Below, in pieces: positions 1 to 8,864 of a stretch of DNA of 64,000 bases. The notes beneath the pieces were generated by a model that saw only the letters and a list, made by a program, of their open reading frames with translations, did not search any database and was not told the origin of the DNA. The position numbers and the translations under genes were made by a program. This DNA comes from Lachnospiraceae bacterium (GTDB taxonomy: Bacteria > Bacillota > Clostridia > Lachnospirales > Lachnospiraceae). Position 1 is the stretch's first letter; the number at the start of each line of letters is the position of its first letter. The stretch is from assembly GCA_004558185.1 (NCBI GenBank), contig SFDP01000010.1:15625-79624 (forward strand), in the 5' to 3' direction.

Positions 1-789
1 GTAAAGAACAACCACAGAAAGCTGGTGATCAGCAATCTGCTTCTGGGAGAAAAGGACTATGAGATGGACTATGCGGATTTCGAGGAGAAAATCCTCAAGG
101 AGCAGGTAAAGCTGTTTATTCTCTGCAATCCTCATAATCCCATAGGAAAAGTATGGAATAAGGAGCAACTGGAAAAAATAGGGGACATCTGTCTGAAGCA
201 TGGCGTGTTTGTGGTCAGTGATGAAATCCATGCCGACTTTGCCTTCAAGCGCCCTCATACGGTATTTACTCAAATTAAGGAGGAATATAAGCAGATGTCC
301 ATGGTCTGTACCTCCCCCAGCAAGAGCTTTAACCTGGCGGGGCTGCAGATATCCAATATTTTTATCCCGGACAAGAAGCGCCGCAGCGACTTCAGGGCAC
401 AGGTTTATGCCACCGGCTACGATGAGATCAGCCTGCCCGCCCTGGTGGCCTGTGAGGCTGCCTATCGCCATGGGGAAGAATGGCTGGATGGGGTGTGTGC
501 CTATATCAGAGAGAACGAAGCCTATGTAAGAGCCTTTCTTCAGGACAGGCTTCCCAGGGTAAGGCTTATGGATTGGGAGGGGACTTACCTGATTTGGCTG
601 GATTTTCGCAGCCTGGGTCTTAGCGACAAAGAACTGAACCGCAAAATCATCCATGAAGCAGGGCTGTGGCTGGACGGAGGAAGTATGTTCGGAAAAGCGG
701 GAGAAGGCTTTCAGCGAATCAACATTGCCTGTCCCCGTAAAACCCTTGAAGAGGCCATGGAGCGTCTGGCGGCCGTATTTGCTGAATAG
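1..789 (+). CDS. MalY/PatB-type PLP aminotransferase (C-S lyase), 3' part
   Basis: The reading frame is open from the first base, so the gene starts before the window; about 262 C-terminal residues are visible. The protein belongs to fold-type I pyridoxal-phosphate enzymes of the MalY/PatB group, which cleave C-S bonds in cystathionine or cysteine conjugates or act as aminotransferases. Visible signs are the NPHNPIG segment, the VSDEIHADF segment with the cofactor-contacting Asp, the SPSKSFNLAGLQ segment with the presumed Schiff-base Lys, and the C-terminal GEGFQRINIACPR segment with the carboxylate-binding Arg. It is cytoplasmic. A terminator directly follows it. The exact substrate cannot be told from sequence. 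Confidence 0.88.
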   Translation, partial: VKNNHRKLVISNLLLGEKDYEMDYADFEEKILKEQVKLFILCNPHNPIGKVWNKEQLEKIGDICLKHGVFVVSDEIHADFAFKRPHTVFTQIKEEYKQMSMVCTSPSKSFNLAGLQISNIFIPDKKRRSDFRAQVYATGYDEISLPALVACEAAYRHGEEWLDGVCAYIRENEAYVRAFLQDRLPRVRLMDWEGTYLIWLDFRSLGLSDKELNRKIIHEAGLWLDGGSMFGKAGEGFQRINIACPRKTLEEAMERLAAVFAE

Positions 790-805
790 AAAAAGAAAGA
801 TAAGA

Positions 806-840
806 AGCCCCGGTGTTTAGACAAACACCTGGGGCTCTTT
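806..840. terminator. Bidirectional intrinsic terminator
   Basis: A stem of about 13 bp with a single bulge (AGCCCC-GGTGTTT against AAACACC-T-GGGGCT, loop AGAC) is followed by CTCTTT on the plus strand and preceded by an A-rich stretch, so it can work both ways. It separates the aminotransferase from the converging EFR1 gene, whose stop codon lies inside the hairpin. Confidence 0.8.
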
Positions 841-1641
841 GCGTTCAGTATAATTTTCTTCCAGCATCCGTACATGGGAGAGAAAGTTTGCATCATCAAA
901 ATATTTTGCCTTAGTGGGGCAGATTCTCACACAGGCCTGACATTTGATACAGGTTCCGGGAACCAGCAGGGGATCCTCCTCATCGATGGCTGCCATGGGA
1001 CAGGCTGCCACACAGATTCCGCAGCCATCGCACAACTGGGCATGGGTCTGGGGCTTAGCCTTCAAGAACATGGTGGGCTTTCCGTCTATTCCCAGAGGAG
1101 TATAGTAAATTAATTCTTCTCCCTCACCGGGCAGAGATAAAACAGGGACAGGTGTGGTAAGTGCCTGTACCTTTTCGGCAGTATCGCAGATAAAACGATT
1201 CAGTTTTTCCCAATCGGCCTCATCCGGTCTCCCCGGTGAAATGGAATCGGAAAATACATGGCTGGTAGCCACTGCGGCTGCAGCCACGGGGGAAAATCCG
1301 TTTTTTTCCAGAATGGCCTTCAGTTCAATCAGTCCCTGATCGAAGCTGCGATTTCCAAAGGTGACCACAGGCAGAGCCAAAGCGCCATTGCCGCTGAATC
1401 CGGTTTCCACAAAGGAAAGCATCTTATTCGGTACCCGACCGGCATAAACCGGGGTGGCAAAAAGCACCAGATCATCAGAAGAAAAGGAATAGTGCTTATT
1501 GCGTGAAGCAGGCAGGGTATAGTCAAATTCCTCTAATGGCGCATCTAAAAGGCGGGAAAGCTGCTTTCCCAGGGTTAGGATTACCCGTTTGGTGTTTCCT
1601 GTAGCACTATAGTAAACAGCGGCTATTCGATTGATCTTCAT
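817..1641 (-). CDS. EFR1-type flavodoxin/ferredoxin fusion protein
   Basis: A 274-residue cytoplasmic electron-transfer protein. The N-terminal half is flavodoxin-like: the YYSATGNTKRV segment near residues 10-20 is the FMN phosphate loop, and LVLFATPVYAGRVPNKM is the second flavin loop. The C-terminal 70 residues hold two 4Fe-4S motifs, CDGCGICVAACP and CIKCQACVRICP. This arrangement matches the EFR1 family of anaerobes, thought to act as one- and two-electron carriers. The gene is divergent from the radical SAM/ABC operon. A partner enzyme cannot be named from the sequence. Confidence 0.88.
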   Translation of the reverse strand: MKINRIAAVYYSATGNTKRVILTLGKQLSRLLDAPLEEFDYTLPASRNKHYSFSSDDLVLFATPVYAGRVPNKMLSFVETGFSGNGALALPVVTFGNRSFDQGLIELKAILEKNGFSPVAAAAVATSHVFSDSISPGRPDEADWEKLNRFICDTAEKVQALTTPVPVLSLPGEGEELIYYTPLGIDGKPTMFLKAKPQTHAQLCDGCGICVAACPMAAIDEEDPLLVPGTCIKCQACVRICPTKAKYFDDANFLSHVRMLEENYTERKEPQVFV

Positions 1642-1766
1642 AATTACCTCTCATTCTGATGCCTGAGCAGCATCTTAATCTCAGAAATTTTCGGAAGTTA
1701 TCTGCATTTTAGCAAAAAAAGGCAATTTTGGAAAGAGAAGAGAGAAGAAACAGGGGCATAGAAAAT

Positions 1767-1790
1767 AGACAAATTTACTCTTATTTGTCT
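1767..1790. promoter_or_regulatory. Inverted repeat, candidate operator
   Basis: Perfect 8-bp arms AGACAAAT and ATTTGTCT separated by 8 bp, lying in the space between the divergent EFR1 and radical SAM genes. No T-run follows, so it is more likely a protein-binding dyad than a terminator. The regulator is unknown. Confidence 0.35.
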
Positions 1791-1850
1791 GTGGTATATG
1801 CACAATGTTCAATGATGCTTTACTATGGTAATATGAAAAAGCTATGGTAT

Positions 1851-1964
1851 GATGTTAGGGTCAAAAGCCCCTAACTATGATACCTACGGATTGTTACGTA
1901 CTTCGTACTCCCACAATCCTGCAAAATATTCGCATATCGTGGTGCTCCTTTTGACCCTGGTATC
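1851..1964. mobile_element. MITE-like element, family A, short copy
   Basis: A 114-bp non-coding element with imperfect terminal inverted repeats: GATGTTAGGGTCAAAAGC on the left and the complement of GATACCAGGGTCAAAAGG on the right. The heptamer ATGGTAT is present directly on both sides (1844-1850 and 1965-1971), as expected of a target-site duplication. A subterminal hairpin pairs GTTAGGG (1854-1860) with CCCTAAC (1869-1875). Bases 1889-1946 are identical, in inverted orientation, to 63943-64000 at the other end of the window. No transposase is encoded, so it would need one in trans. It lies directly upstream of the radical SAM gene and is by chance open in that gene's frame. Confidence 0.75.
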
Positions 1965-2010
1965 ATGGTATTTTACTAATAAAAGAGAAAAGGAAAACAC
2001 AGGAGGGACT

Positions 2011-3006
2011 ATGATTGTATCTTGGATGACCACCAATCAATGCAATTTAACCTGCAGCCATTGCTATCAGGATGCGGGAGACGCAAAAGAGTCGGAGCTG
2101 ACTACTCGGGAAGGGAAGGAGCTGATTGACGGTATTGCCCGTGCAGGCTTTAAAATTATGATTTTCAGTGGCGGAGAGCCTCTGATGAGGCCGGATATCT
2201 ACGAGCTGGTATCCTATGCTTCCGGGAAAGGCCTTCGCCCCGTTTTTGGAACCAATGGTATGCTGATTACGAAGGAAGTGGCACAAAAGCTGAAGGATGC
2301 CGGTGCCATGGCTATGGGAATCAGTCTGGACAGTCTGGATGAAGATAAACACAACGCTTTTCGAGGACACCCGGAGGCTTTTTCCCGAACCATACAGGGA
2401 ATGAAAAATTGTAAGGAAGTGGGGCTTCCTTTTCAGATTCATACCACCGTTATGGATTGGAATAAAGAAGAAATCTGCGACATTATCGACTTTGCAGTGG
2501 AAATGGGTGCCATTACGGAACAGATTTTCTTTTTGATCCCTGTAGGAAGGGGTGTATTGATTGAAAAAAATGCGGTGGAGGTAATGGAGTATGAGAATCT
2601 GCTTCGCACCATTATGGAAAAGCAGAAACAGGTAGATATCCCCATTAAGCCCACCTGTGCACCCCAGTTCACCCGTGTGGCGAAGCAATTGGGCGTAGAC
2701 ATAAATGAACGCTACACCAGAGGCTGTCTGGCGGGTCTGACCTATTGCATCATCAGTCCCACAGGAAAGGTTCGCCCCTGTGCATACATGGTAGAAGAGG
2801 CCGGAGATGTACATGAGATGCCCTTTGATGAAATCTGGAAAAGCAGCCCCGTATTCGCACAACTGCGAACTCAGGAGTATCAGGGAAGCTGCGGAAAATG
2901 CGGCTACAAGGGAATCTGCGGCGGCTGTCGTGCCCGTGCGGCCTATTACCATGAGGGGGATATTCTGCAGGAGGACAGCTATTGTGCATTTGGGAGAAAT
3001 CTATAA
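2011..3006 (+). CDS. Radical SAM/SPASM protein, NirJ/AhbD-like
   Basis: A 331-residue cytoplasmic iron-sulfur enzyme. The radical SAM cluster motif CNLTCSHC (C11, C15, C18) opens the protein; FSGGEP and SLDSLD follow. The C-terminus carries a SPASM-type cysteine set, including CGKCGYKGICGGC, for auxiliary cluster(s). The start MIVSWMTTNQCN and the segment GLPFQIHTTVMDWN resemble NirJ/AhbD-type proteins that act on porphyrin side chains in heme d1 or alternative heme synthesis. The ATG at 2011 follows AGGAGGG at the right distance; a longer frame from 1849 only translates the upstream mobile element. The gene runs straight into an iron/heme/corrinoid-type ABC importer, which fits tetrapyrrole or metallophore metabolism. 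The substrate is not proven. Confidence 0.8.
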   Translation: MIVSWMTTNQCNLTCSHCYQDAGDAKESELTTREGKELIDGIARAGFKIMIFSGGEPLMRPDIYELVSYASGKGLRPVFGTNGMLITKEVAQKLKDAGAMAMGISLDSLDEDKHNAFRGHPEAFSRTIQGMKNCKEVGLPFQIHTTVMDWNKEEICDIIDFAVEMGAITEQIFFLIPVGRGVLIEKNAVEVMEYENLLRTIMEKQKQVDIPIKPTCAPQFTRVAKQLGVDINERYTRGCLAGLTYCIISPTGKVRPCAYMVEEAGDVHEMPFDEIWKSSPVFAQLRTQEYQGSCGKCGYKGICGGCRARAAYYHEGDILQEDSYCAFGRNL

Positions 3007-3027
3007 CAGAATAAATGGAGGAAAACG

Positions 3028-4062
3028 ATGAAAAGAAAGATAAATTATACCCTGACAGCCCTTTTCCTATCCTTATCCTGCCTTGCAGGCTGCGGCAGCA
3101 GTCCTTCGGAGCAGGCCCTGTCCGGGCAGGAAAGCAGCAGTCAGGAGGAAAGCGCCGCCATACAGGAAACGACCCGGGAGAACAAGACGGCTATGCAGGA
3201 GCAGGAGCCTTACACCTTTACAGATGCTCTGGGTCAGGAGGTTACGGTAGATAACCCGCAGAGGGTAGTAAGCCTTATGGGCAGCTTTACGGAAATCTGG
3301 CTGCTGGCAGGGGGAGAAGAGAGTCTGGTGGGAACCAGCGTAGACACCACGGATAATCGGGACTTAGGTATACCGGAGCAGACAGCTAATGTAGGAACCT
3401 ATCAGGAGCCCAATCTGGAGACGATACTGGCACTGGAACCGGATTTGATCCTGCTGTCGGCAGAAACGGTTCAGACCGATAGTCATGTAGCCCTGAAGGA
3501 CACCCTGGCAGCGGCACAGATTCCTGCAGCCTACTTTAGTGTTACCCACTTTGAAGACTATCTGAATATGCTGAAGATCTGCACAGACATTACGGGGAAC
3601 AGGGAGGCCTACGAAAAAAATGGCGCAGCCGTGGAGGAGAGGATTCAGCAGATTCTTGCAGAAAGCACTCGTGAGGATGAACCCTCCTTTTTATTGCTGA
3701 TCACCTACTCGGGAGGAATCAGACCCCAGAGCTCTTCCTCGATGACCGGACAAATGCTGACCCAGCTTGGCTGCCATAATATTATTGATGATTATCCCAG
3801 CCTGCTGAAGGAGTTCAGTATGGAAGAAATTATTGAAATTGATCCGGATTATATCTTCGTTATTCCTATGGGAAACGATGAGGAAGCTACCCGCAAGAAC
3901 CTGGAGGAAAATATTGAAAGCAATCCGGCATGGAATGGGTTGACGGCGGTACAAAAGGAGCAGTATATCCTGCTGCCCAGAGAACAGTTTCTCTATAAGC
4001 CTAATGCGAAATGGGCAGACAGCTATCAATATCTTGCTGATTTACTGGCTAAGCAGCCATAA
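3028..4062 (+). CDS. ABC transporter substrate-binding lipoprotein (iron/heme/cobalamin type)
   Basis: A 344-residue exported lipoprotein. A signal peptide ends in the lipobox LAGC (Cys 22), followed by a Ser/Gln/Glu-rich linker. The segment DALGQEVTVDNPQRVVSL and later AGGEESLVGTS and LEPDLILLSAET are typical of class III (FepB/BtuF) binding proteins, which deliver siderophores, heme or corrinoids to a FecCD permease. It is anchored on the outer face of the membrane. The gene starts 21 bp after the radical SAM gene and is followed by the matching permease and ATPase, so the four genes form one operon. Confidence 0.88.
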   Translation: MKRKINYTLTALFLSLSCLAGCGSSPSEQALSGQESSSQEESAAIQETTRENKTAMQEQEPYTFTDALGQEVTVDNPQRVVSLMGSFTEIWLLAGGEESLVGTSVDTTDNRDLGIPEQTANVGTYQEPNLETILALEPDLILLSAETVQTDSHVALKDTLAAAQIPAAYFSVTHFEDYLNMLKICTDITGNREAYEKNGAAVEERIQQILAESTREDEPSFLLLITYSGGIRPQSSSSMTGQMLTQLGCHNIIDDYPSLLKEFSMEEIIEIDPDYIFVIPMGNDEEATRKNLEENIESNPAWNGLTAVQKEQYILLPREQFLYKPNAKWADSYQYLADLLAKQP

Positions 4063-4075
4063 GTGACAGAAGGGA

Positions 4076-5098
4076 ATGAGAAGGATAAAGGAAAAACAAT
4101 TTACCAATCAACAGAAAGGACGGCTGGCGCTGGCAGTGACCATCTTCTTCACCCTCGGGGCAGTAGCCCTGGGGCTGACGATGGGCTCCAGCAAAATTAC
4201 CCTGGGAACCGTTCTGGAGGCTCTGCTGACCGGGGATACCACTTCGGCGGCCTATCGAATTATTGTCCACAGCAGATTGCCCAGAGTTCTTGGCGCTCTC
4301 CTGGCAGGAAGCGCCTTTGCAGTGTCGGGCAGTATTTTACAGGCAGTATTGCAAAATCCTCTGGCCAGTCCGAATATCATCGGTGTGAATACCGGTGCAG
4401 GACTGCTGGTGCTTCTGTGCTCAGCCTTTTTCCCCTCAAAGACTGCACTGCTGCCTCTTGCTGCCTTTTTGGGAGCTTTGATTACCTCTCTGCTCATTTT
4501 TGCCCTGGCTATGGGAAAAGGAGTATCACGGATCGCCCTGGTGCTTACAGGAATTGCCGTTAGCAGTATGCTGGGTGCAGGAATGAACTGTATTATGATT
4601 TTGTATCCTGATGCCTACATAGGAGCCAGTACCTTTCTGGTGGGTGGGCTCTCCACCGTTACCCTGAAAAATCTGGAGTTTCCGGTATGGTATATCCTGG
4701 TGGGGCTGGTGCTGTCCATGGTGATGCGCAGAGACATGAATATTATTGCGTTGGGAAGTGATACTGCCCGTTCTCTGGGAATGGCAGTAGGCAGGATGCG
4801 TTTTCTTCTGGTGATGACTGCAGCCATGCTGGCGGGAGCAGCAGTCAGCTTTGCCGGTCTGATCGGTTTTGTGGGACTGATCGTGCCTCATGCACTCCGA
4901 TTTCTTCTGGGGAACGATAATCGCTATCTTGTGCCTGCCGGCATATTCGGGGGCGCTGCCTTTGTAGTGCTTTGCGACCTGCTTGCCCGGCTGCTCTTTG
5001 CTCCTTATGAGATTCCGGTGGGGATTCTGCTGTCCTTTCTGGGCGGGCCCTTTTTCATTTATCTGATCGTGCACAGCAGGAGGAAAGGCCATGATTGA
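4076..5098 (+). CDS. FecCD-family ABC transporter permease
   Basis: A 340-residue membrane protein with about ten hydrophobic segments. The segments RLPRVLGALLAGSAFAVSG, GLIGFVGLIVPHALRF and the C-terminal GGPFFIYLI are hallmarks of BtuC/FecCD permeases, which form a homodimeric channel for iron chelates, heme or vitamin B12. It starts 13 bp after the binding protein, and its TGA overlaps the ATPase start, indicating translational coupling. The cargo is inferred only as metal chelate or tetrapyrrole. Confidence 0.92.
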   Translation: MRRIKEKQFTNQQKGRLALAVTIFFTLGAVALGLTMGSSKITLGTVLEALLTGDTTSAAYRIIVHSRLPRVLGALLAGSAFAVSGSILQAVLQNPLASPNIIGVNTGAGLLVLLCSAFFPSKTALLPLAAFLGALITSLLIFALAMGKGVSRIALVLTGIAVSSMLGAGMNCIMILYPDAYIGASTFLVGGLSTVTLKNLEFPVWYILVGLVLSMVMRRDMNIIALGSDTARSLGMAVGRMRFLLVMTAAMLAGAAVSFAGLIGFVGLIVPHALRFLLGNDNRYLVPAGIFGGAAFVVLCDLLARLLFAPYEIPVGILLSFLGGPFFIYLIVHSRRKGHD

Positions 5099-5858
5099 AT
5101 TAAAGCATATCTCCTTTGCCTATCCCGGAGCCGAGCTTTTATTAAAGGATATTTCCGTATCCTTTCCCCGGGGAAGGATCACCACCATTCTTGGGCCTAA
5201 CGGCAGTGGTAAGAGCACTCTGCTGAGGCTGGCCTGCGGCCTGCTTCCCCCTGGGGAGGGAGAAATTTTGCTCCAGGGAAGAAAAATTGAATCCATGAAG
5301 CCAAAAGAACTGGCCCGGCAGGTAGCCATGCTGGCACAAAGCAACCAGCCTCCGGAGATTGAGGTGGGGGAGCTGGTTTCCTATGGGCGCTACCCTTATC
5401 AGCGGTATGGACAGGGATTGAGCAAAGAGGATATCTGCCGTATCGAGGAAGCCATGGAGAGAGTAAAGATTTCCTCCTACCGCCATCGCATGGTGAACCG
5501 GCTTTCGGGAGGAGAGAGGCAGAGAGCCTATATTGCCATGGCTCTGGCTCAGGATACGGAATGTATTTTTCTGGATGAGCCCACTACCTATCTGGATATT
5601 CATATACGCTTTGAATTGATGGGGCTGGTGCGTCAGCTTCATCAGGCAGGAAAAACCATTGTCATGGTACTTCATGATTTAAACCTGGCTCTGGAATACT
5701 CCCATCACATTATTCTGATGGAGCAGGGAAAGATTGCAGCCAGCGGTACACCGGAGGAAATCATCCGATCGGGAATGCTGGACAGAGTATTTCAGATAAA
5801 AACCCATACCTTTACGGAGGAAGGCAACTCCTACTATTATTTTGCCCAAAAGGAATAA
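5091..5858 (+). CDS. ABC transporter ATP-binding protein (FecE/BtuD type)
   Basis: A 255-residue ATPase that powers the FecCD permease. It shows Walker A GPNGSGKST (residues 35-43), the signature LSGGERQR, Walker B CIFLDEPT with the catalytic Glu, and the switch His in VLHDLNLA. The length is normal for iron-chelate ATPases. It is the last gene of the radical SAM/importer operon, overlaps the permease by 8 bp and ends at a bidirectional terminator. Confidence 0.92.
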   Translation: MIELKHISFAYPGAELLLKDISVSFPRGRITTILGPNGSGKSTLLRLACGLLPPGEGEILLQGRKIESMKPKELARQVAMLAQSNQPPEIEVGELVSYGRYPYQRYGQGLSKEDICRIEEAMERVKISSYRHRMVNRLSGGERQRAYIAMALAQDTECIFLDEPTTYLDIHIRFELMGLVRQLHQAGKTIVMVLHDLNLALEYSHHIILMEQGKIAASGTPEEIIRSGMLDRVFQIKTHTFTEEGNSYYYFAQKE

Positions 5859-5892
5859 GAGGGGGCAGCGGTCTGCTGCACCCCTCTTATTT
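5854..5892. terminator. Bidirectional intrinsic terminator
   Basis: AATAAGAGGGG pairs with CCCCTCTTATT, with an inner GCAGC/GCTGC helix. T-runs lie on both strands' exits. It closes the importer operon (plus) and the P-type ATPase gene (minus). Confidence 0.85.
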
Positions 5893-5893
5893 T

Positions 5894-8509
5894 TCAGCTA
5901 TGCTGGCGAATCAGCCCGCAGGCCTTGGATACCTCCATGATGACCAGAGGAATCAAAATCAGTCCCAGAGCAAGCAGATACAGGTGGCCGGGCAGAAGGA
6001 TCAGACCGAAGGCCACAGAAAGGGGAGTGAACAGCACCAGAGCCACCAGAAGCAGAGAAAGGAGCGCTGCCCAGTTCAGATTCCGGTTGCTGAAAAACCC
6101 GATCTTAAACAAAGAATGCTCGGAACGCATATTAAAGGATTGAAGCACCTGGGAAAGAGCCATAACGATAAAGGCCATGGTCCGGCCGCCGGCAAGACTT
6201 CCCGAAGCCCGTTCACCGATCCAAAAAGCCAGCAGAGCCAGGGCGCCAAACATCATCCCCTGTAAAACGATGCGGATGCCGAAGCCGTGGGCAAAGAGGC
6301 TTTCCTCCCTGGGCTTGGGCGGCTTATCCATAATATCCTTTTCCACCGCCTCCATGCCCAGGGCGATAGCGGGAAGGCTGTCGGTGACCAGATTGATCCA
6401 TAAAAGCTGCATGGAGAGGAAAGGAGATTTATGCCATAGCAGCATGGCAGCAAATACGGAAACGACCTCGCCGATATTGGTTCCCAGTAAAAAGCCCACC
6501 ACCTTCTTAATATTGGCATAGATGCCCCGGCCTTCCCGAACGGCATCTACAATGGTGGAAAAGTTGTCGTCAGTAAGCGTCATATCAGCAGCACCCTTAG
6601 CTACGTCTGTACCGGTAATGCCCATGGCACAGCCGATATCGGCAGCCTTCAGGGCGGGGGCATCATTGACCCCATCGCCGGTCATGGCTACTACCTGACC
6701 CTTTTTCTGCCATGCTTTAACGATACGGATCTTGTTTTCCGGAGAAACCCGGGCATAAACAGCAAAGCTTTCGATTTCCTGCTCTAACTGGCTGTCCGTC
6801 ATGGCATCCAGAGCGGCACCCGTTATGGCCTTATCCTGAGGCTCTAAAATACCTAACTGAGAGGCAATGGCAGAAGCAGTAACCACATGATCTCCGGTAA
6901 TCATTACCGGTTTGATACCGGCTTTGCGACAGAGCTTCACGGCGGTTTTTGCCTCCGGCCTGGGAGGATCGATCATCCCCACCAGACCTAAAAAGATCAG
7001 CTCATTCTCCAGCTCCCGGGCAACAGGCTCTTCCGGGATCAGCTCCAGCTCCTTATACGCAATGGCCAATACCCGGAGAGCCTGGGCGCTCATTTCGTCA
7101 TTGATCCTTTGGGCAGTGGCCAGATCACCCCTGACACAGCGGCTGCTCATGACATCAAAGGCACCCTTGACGATGGCGATGATCTTCCCGTCAATACTGT
7201 GAACGGTAGTCATCAGCTTCCGGTCGGAATCGAAGGGAAGCTCTGCCAGACGGGGATGGGCTTCATTCAGGGCGGCCTTATCCATACCGTTTCGGTGAGC
7301 GGCCAGAACGATAGCCGTTTCTGTGGGATCACCGATATGCTGCTCCTTTTGCTCATGAAAAACGACGGAACCGTCGCAGCAAAGGGCAGCATAGCGAAGC
7401 AGCTTTTTTATCCTTTCTGAATTGGAATCGCTGATCGCCTCCGGCTCGTTTTCGCCGTCATAATAAGCGCTCGCCAGGGTCATTCGATTCTGGGTAAGGG
7501 TTCCCGTTTTGTCGGAGCAGATAACGGAGGCACTTCCCAGAGTTTCTACCGCAGGAAGACGGCGGATAATGGCGTTTTTACTGACCATTCTCTGAACCCC
7601 GATGGAAAGCACAATGGTGACGATGGCCGGAAGCCCTTCGGGGATAGCGGAAACCGCCAAAGAAACAGCCGTCATAAAGATTTCCAGAGCCGGGATTCCA
7701 TTCAGCAGCCCCACCAGAAAGATGACCAAACAGGCTGCCAGTGCCATAATTCCCAGTGACCTTCCCAACTGTGCCAGCTTTTTCTGCAGGGGAGTGGCGG
7801 AACCTTCCTCCTCCTCTAAAAGTCCTGCGATCTTTCCCATCTGTGTATCCATACCGGTAGCAGTGACGATAGCCAGGGCTGTCCCGTATGTAATGCTGCA
7901 GCCGGAAAATACCATATTTTGGCGATCTCCCAGAGGGGCATTTTCATCAATGATCAGGGCAGCATTTTTTTCAGCGGGAACCGATTCTCCGGTAAGGGCA
8001 GATTCTTCAGATTTCAGGCTGACGCTGCGAAGCAGGCGGGCATCGGCAGGAACGAAATCTCCTGCCTCCAGGCGCAGGATGTCACCGGGCACCAGAAGGG
8101 AAGCCTCGATGAGGTCCTCTCTGCCGTTGCGGATCACCCTGGCATGAGGGGCAGACAGCCCCTTTAAGGCTTCCAATGCTTTTTCTGCCTTGCTTTCCTG
8201 AAGGACACCCATCATGGCATTTAATAAAACGATCAGAAGAATAAGAACAGGTTCAAAAAATTCCCGCAGATTACCCTCTATACAGGCAATGGCAAAGGAA
8301 ACGCCTGCAGCGGCAATGAGGATCAGGATCATCACATCCTTAAATTGATCGATAAAGCGCTGCAGATTGGTTTTCTTTTTCTTTTCCTGAAGGCGGTTTT
8401 CCCCATATTCCAGTAAACGGGACTCCACCTGCTCGTCGGTCAGGCCGGTGTTGATATCTGATGCCAGATGGTGAATAACCGCTTCCGTGGTTTCCTGATA
8501 AAAAATCAC
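5894..8509 (-). CDS. P-type cation ATPase, Ca2+ (P2A/PMR1-like) type
   Basis: An 871-residue membrane pump of the usual length for bacterial Ca2+-type P2 ATPases. In order it has an N-terminal cation-ATPase domain, the TGES actuator motif (about 173-176), the M4 PEGLP ion-site motif (about 290), the phosphorylated Asp in SDKTGTLT (D333), the MTGDGVNDAPALK hinge and the M6 segment NLVTDSLPAIALG. The M4 Glu and the M6 Asn/Asp pair point to Ca2+ or Mn2+ export coupled to ATP hydrolysis. It is a single-gene unit facing a terminator, with a 355-bp spacer upstream that holds a mobile element. Confidence 0.9.
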   Translation of the reverse strand: MIFYQETTEAVIHHLASDINTGLTDEQVESRLLEYGENRLQEKKKKTNLQRFIDQFKDVMILILIAAAGVSFAIACIEGNLREFFEPVLILLIVLLNAMMGVLQESKAEKALEALKGLSAPHARVIRNGREDLIEASLLVPGDILRLEAGDFVPADARLLRSVSLKSEESALTGESVPAEKNAALIIDENAPLGDRQNMVFSGCSITYGTALAIVTATGMDTQMGKIAGLLEEEEGSATPLQKKLAQLGRSLGIMALAACLVIFLVGLLNGIPALEIFMTAVSLAVSAIPEGLPAIVTIVLSIGVQRMVSKNAIIRRLPAVETLGSASVICSDKTGTLTQNRMTLASAYYDGENEPEAISDSNSERIKKLLRYAALCCDGSVVFHEQKEQHIGDPTETAIVLAAHRNGMDKAALNEAHPRLAELPFDSDRKLMTTVHSIDGKIIAIVKGAFDVMSSRCVRGDLATAQRINDEMSAQALRVLAIAYKELELIPEEPVARELENELIFLGLVGMIDPPRPEAKTAVKLCRKAGIKPVMITGDHVVTASAIASQLGILEPQDKAITGAALDAMTDSQLEQEIESFAVYARVSPENKIRIVKAWQKKGQVVAMTGDGVNDAPALKAADIGCAMGITGTDVAKGAADMTLTDDNFSTIVDAVREGRGIYANIKKVVGFLLGTNIGEVVSVFAAMLLWHKSPFLSMQLLWINLVTDSLPAIALGMEAVEKDIMDKPPKPREESLFAHGFGIRIVLQGMMFGALALLAFWIGERASGSLAGGRTMAFIVMALSQVLQSFNMRSEHSLFKIGFFSNRNLNWAALLSLLLVALVLFTPLSVAFGLILLPGHLYLLALGLILIPLVIMEVSKACGLIRQHS

Positions 8510-8539
8510 TTTATTTTCCTCCTGCTTATTATTTGTTGT

Positions 8540-8676
8540 CTAGTGTAACGGTTTCTAAATAACTGCACTATTCACGCAGTATATTTTTCTGAGAGTGCAG
8601 GGCAAAAAACGTAGGCGTAGCGGGCTACGCTGAGGATAAGTGATATGGTGTAGTTAATTTAAAACCGTTGCACTAG
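8540..8676. mobile_element. MITE-like element, family B
   Basis: A 137-bp non-coding element with terminal inverted repeats of about 35-40 bp. The outer 15 bp are CTAGTGTAACGGTTT on the left and, reading inward from the right, CTAGTGCAACGGTTT. The centre contains a GCGTAG/CTACGC hairpin. There is no coding capacity. Its sequence is unrelated to the family A element. It sits upstream of both the P-type ATPase (minus) and the TetR gene (plus); the remaining part of this 355-bp gap holds the dyad and promoter listed separately. Confidence 0.7.
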
Positions 8677-8769
8677 GGGGGATTATAGCCTGAAACTGTT
8701 TTTACGGCATTAGACCAATGGCCGCTGCTGTCCTATTTTTTCCCGTTTGCCGGGAATTATTACATTTTT

Positions 8770-8791
8770 GGACATTTCGATACAAATGTCC
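8770..8791. promoter_or_regulatory. Perfect dyad, probable TetR-family operator
   Basis: Arms GGACATTT and AAATGTCC with a 6-bp spacer CGATAC form a perfect 22-bp inverted repeat, ending 20 bp upstream of the -35 box of the TetR-family gene. The position suggests an autoregulatory operator. Confidence 0.55.
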
Positions 8792-8811
8792 GGGGACAAA
8801 GCGGGATTTTC

Positions 8812-8840
8812 TTGAGATAATTCACTTTTTATGGTATAAT
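8812..8840 (+). promoter_or_regulatory. Sigma-A promoter of the TetR-family gene
   Basis: TTGAGA, a 17-bp spacer, then the consensus TATAAT (8835-8840), 24 bp before the start codon. Confidence 0.8.
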
Positions 8841-8864
8841 TTCCCTGTTTAGGAGGAAAAAACC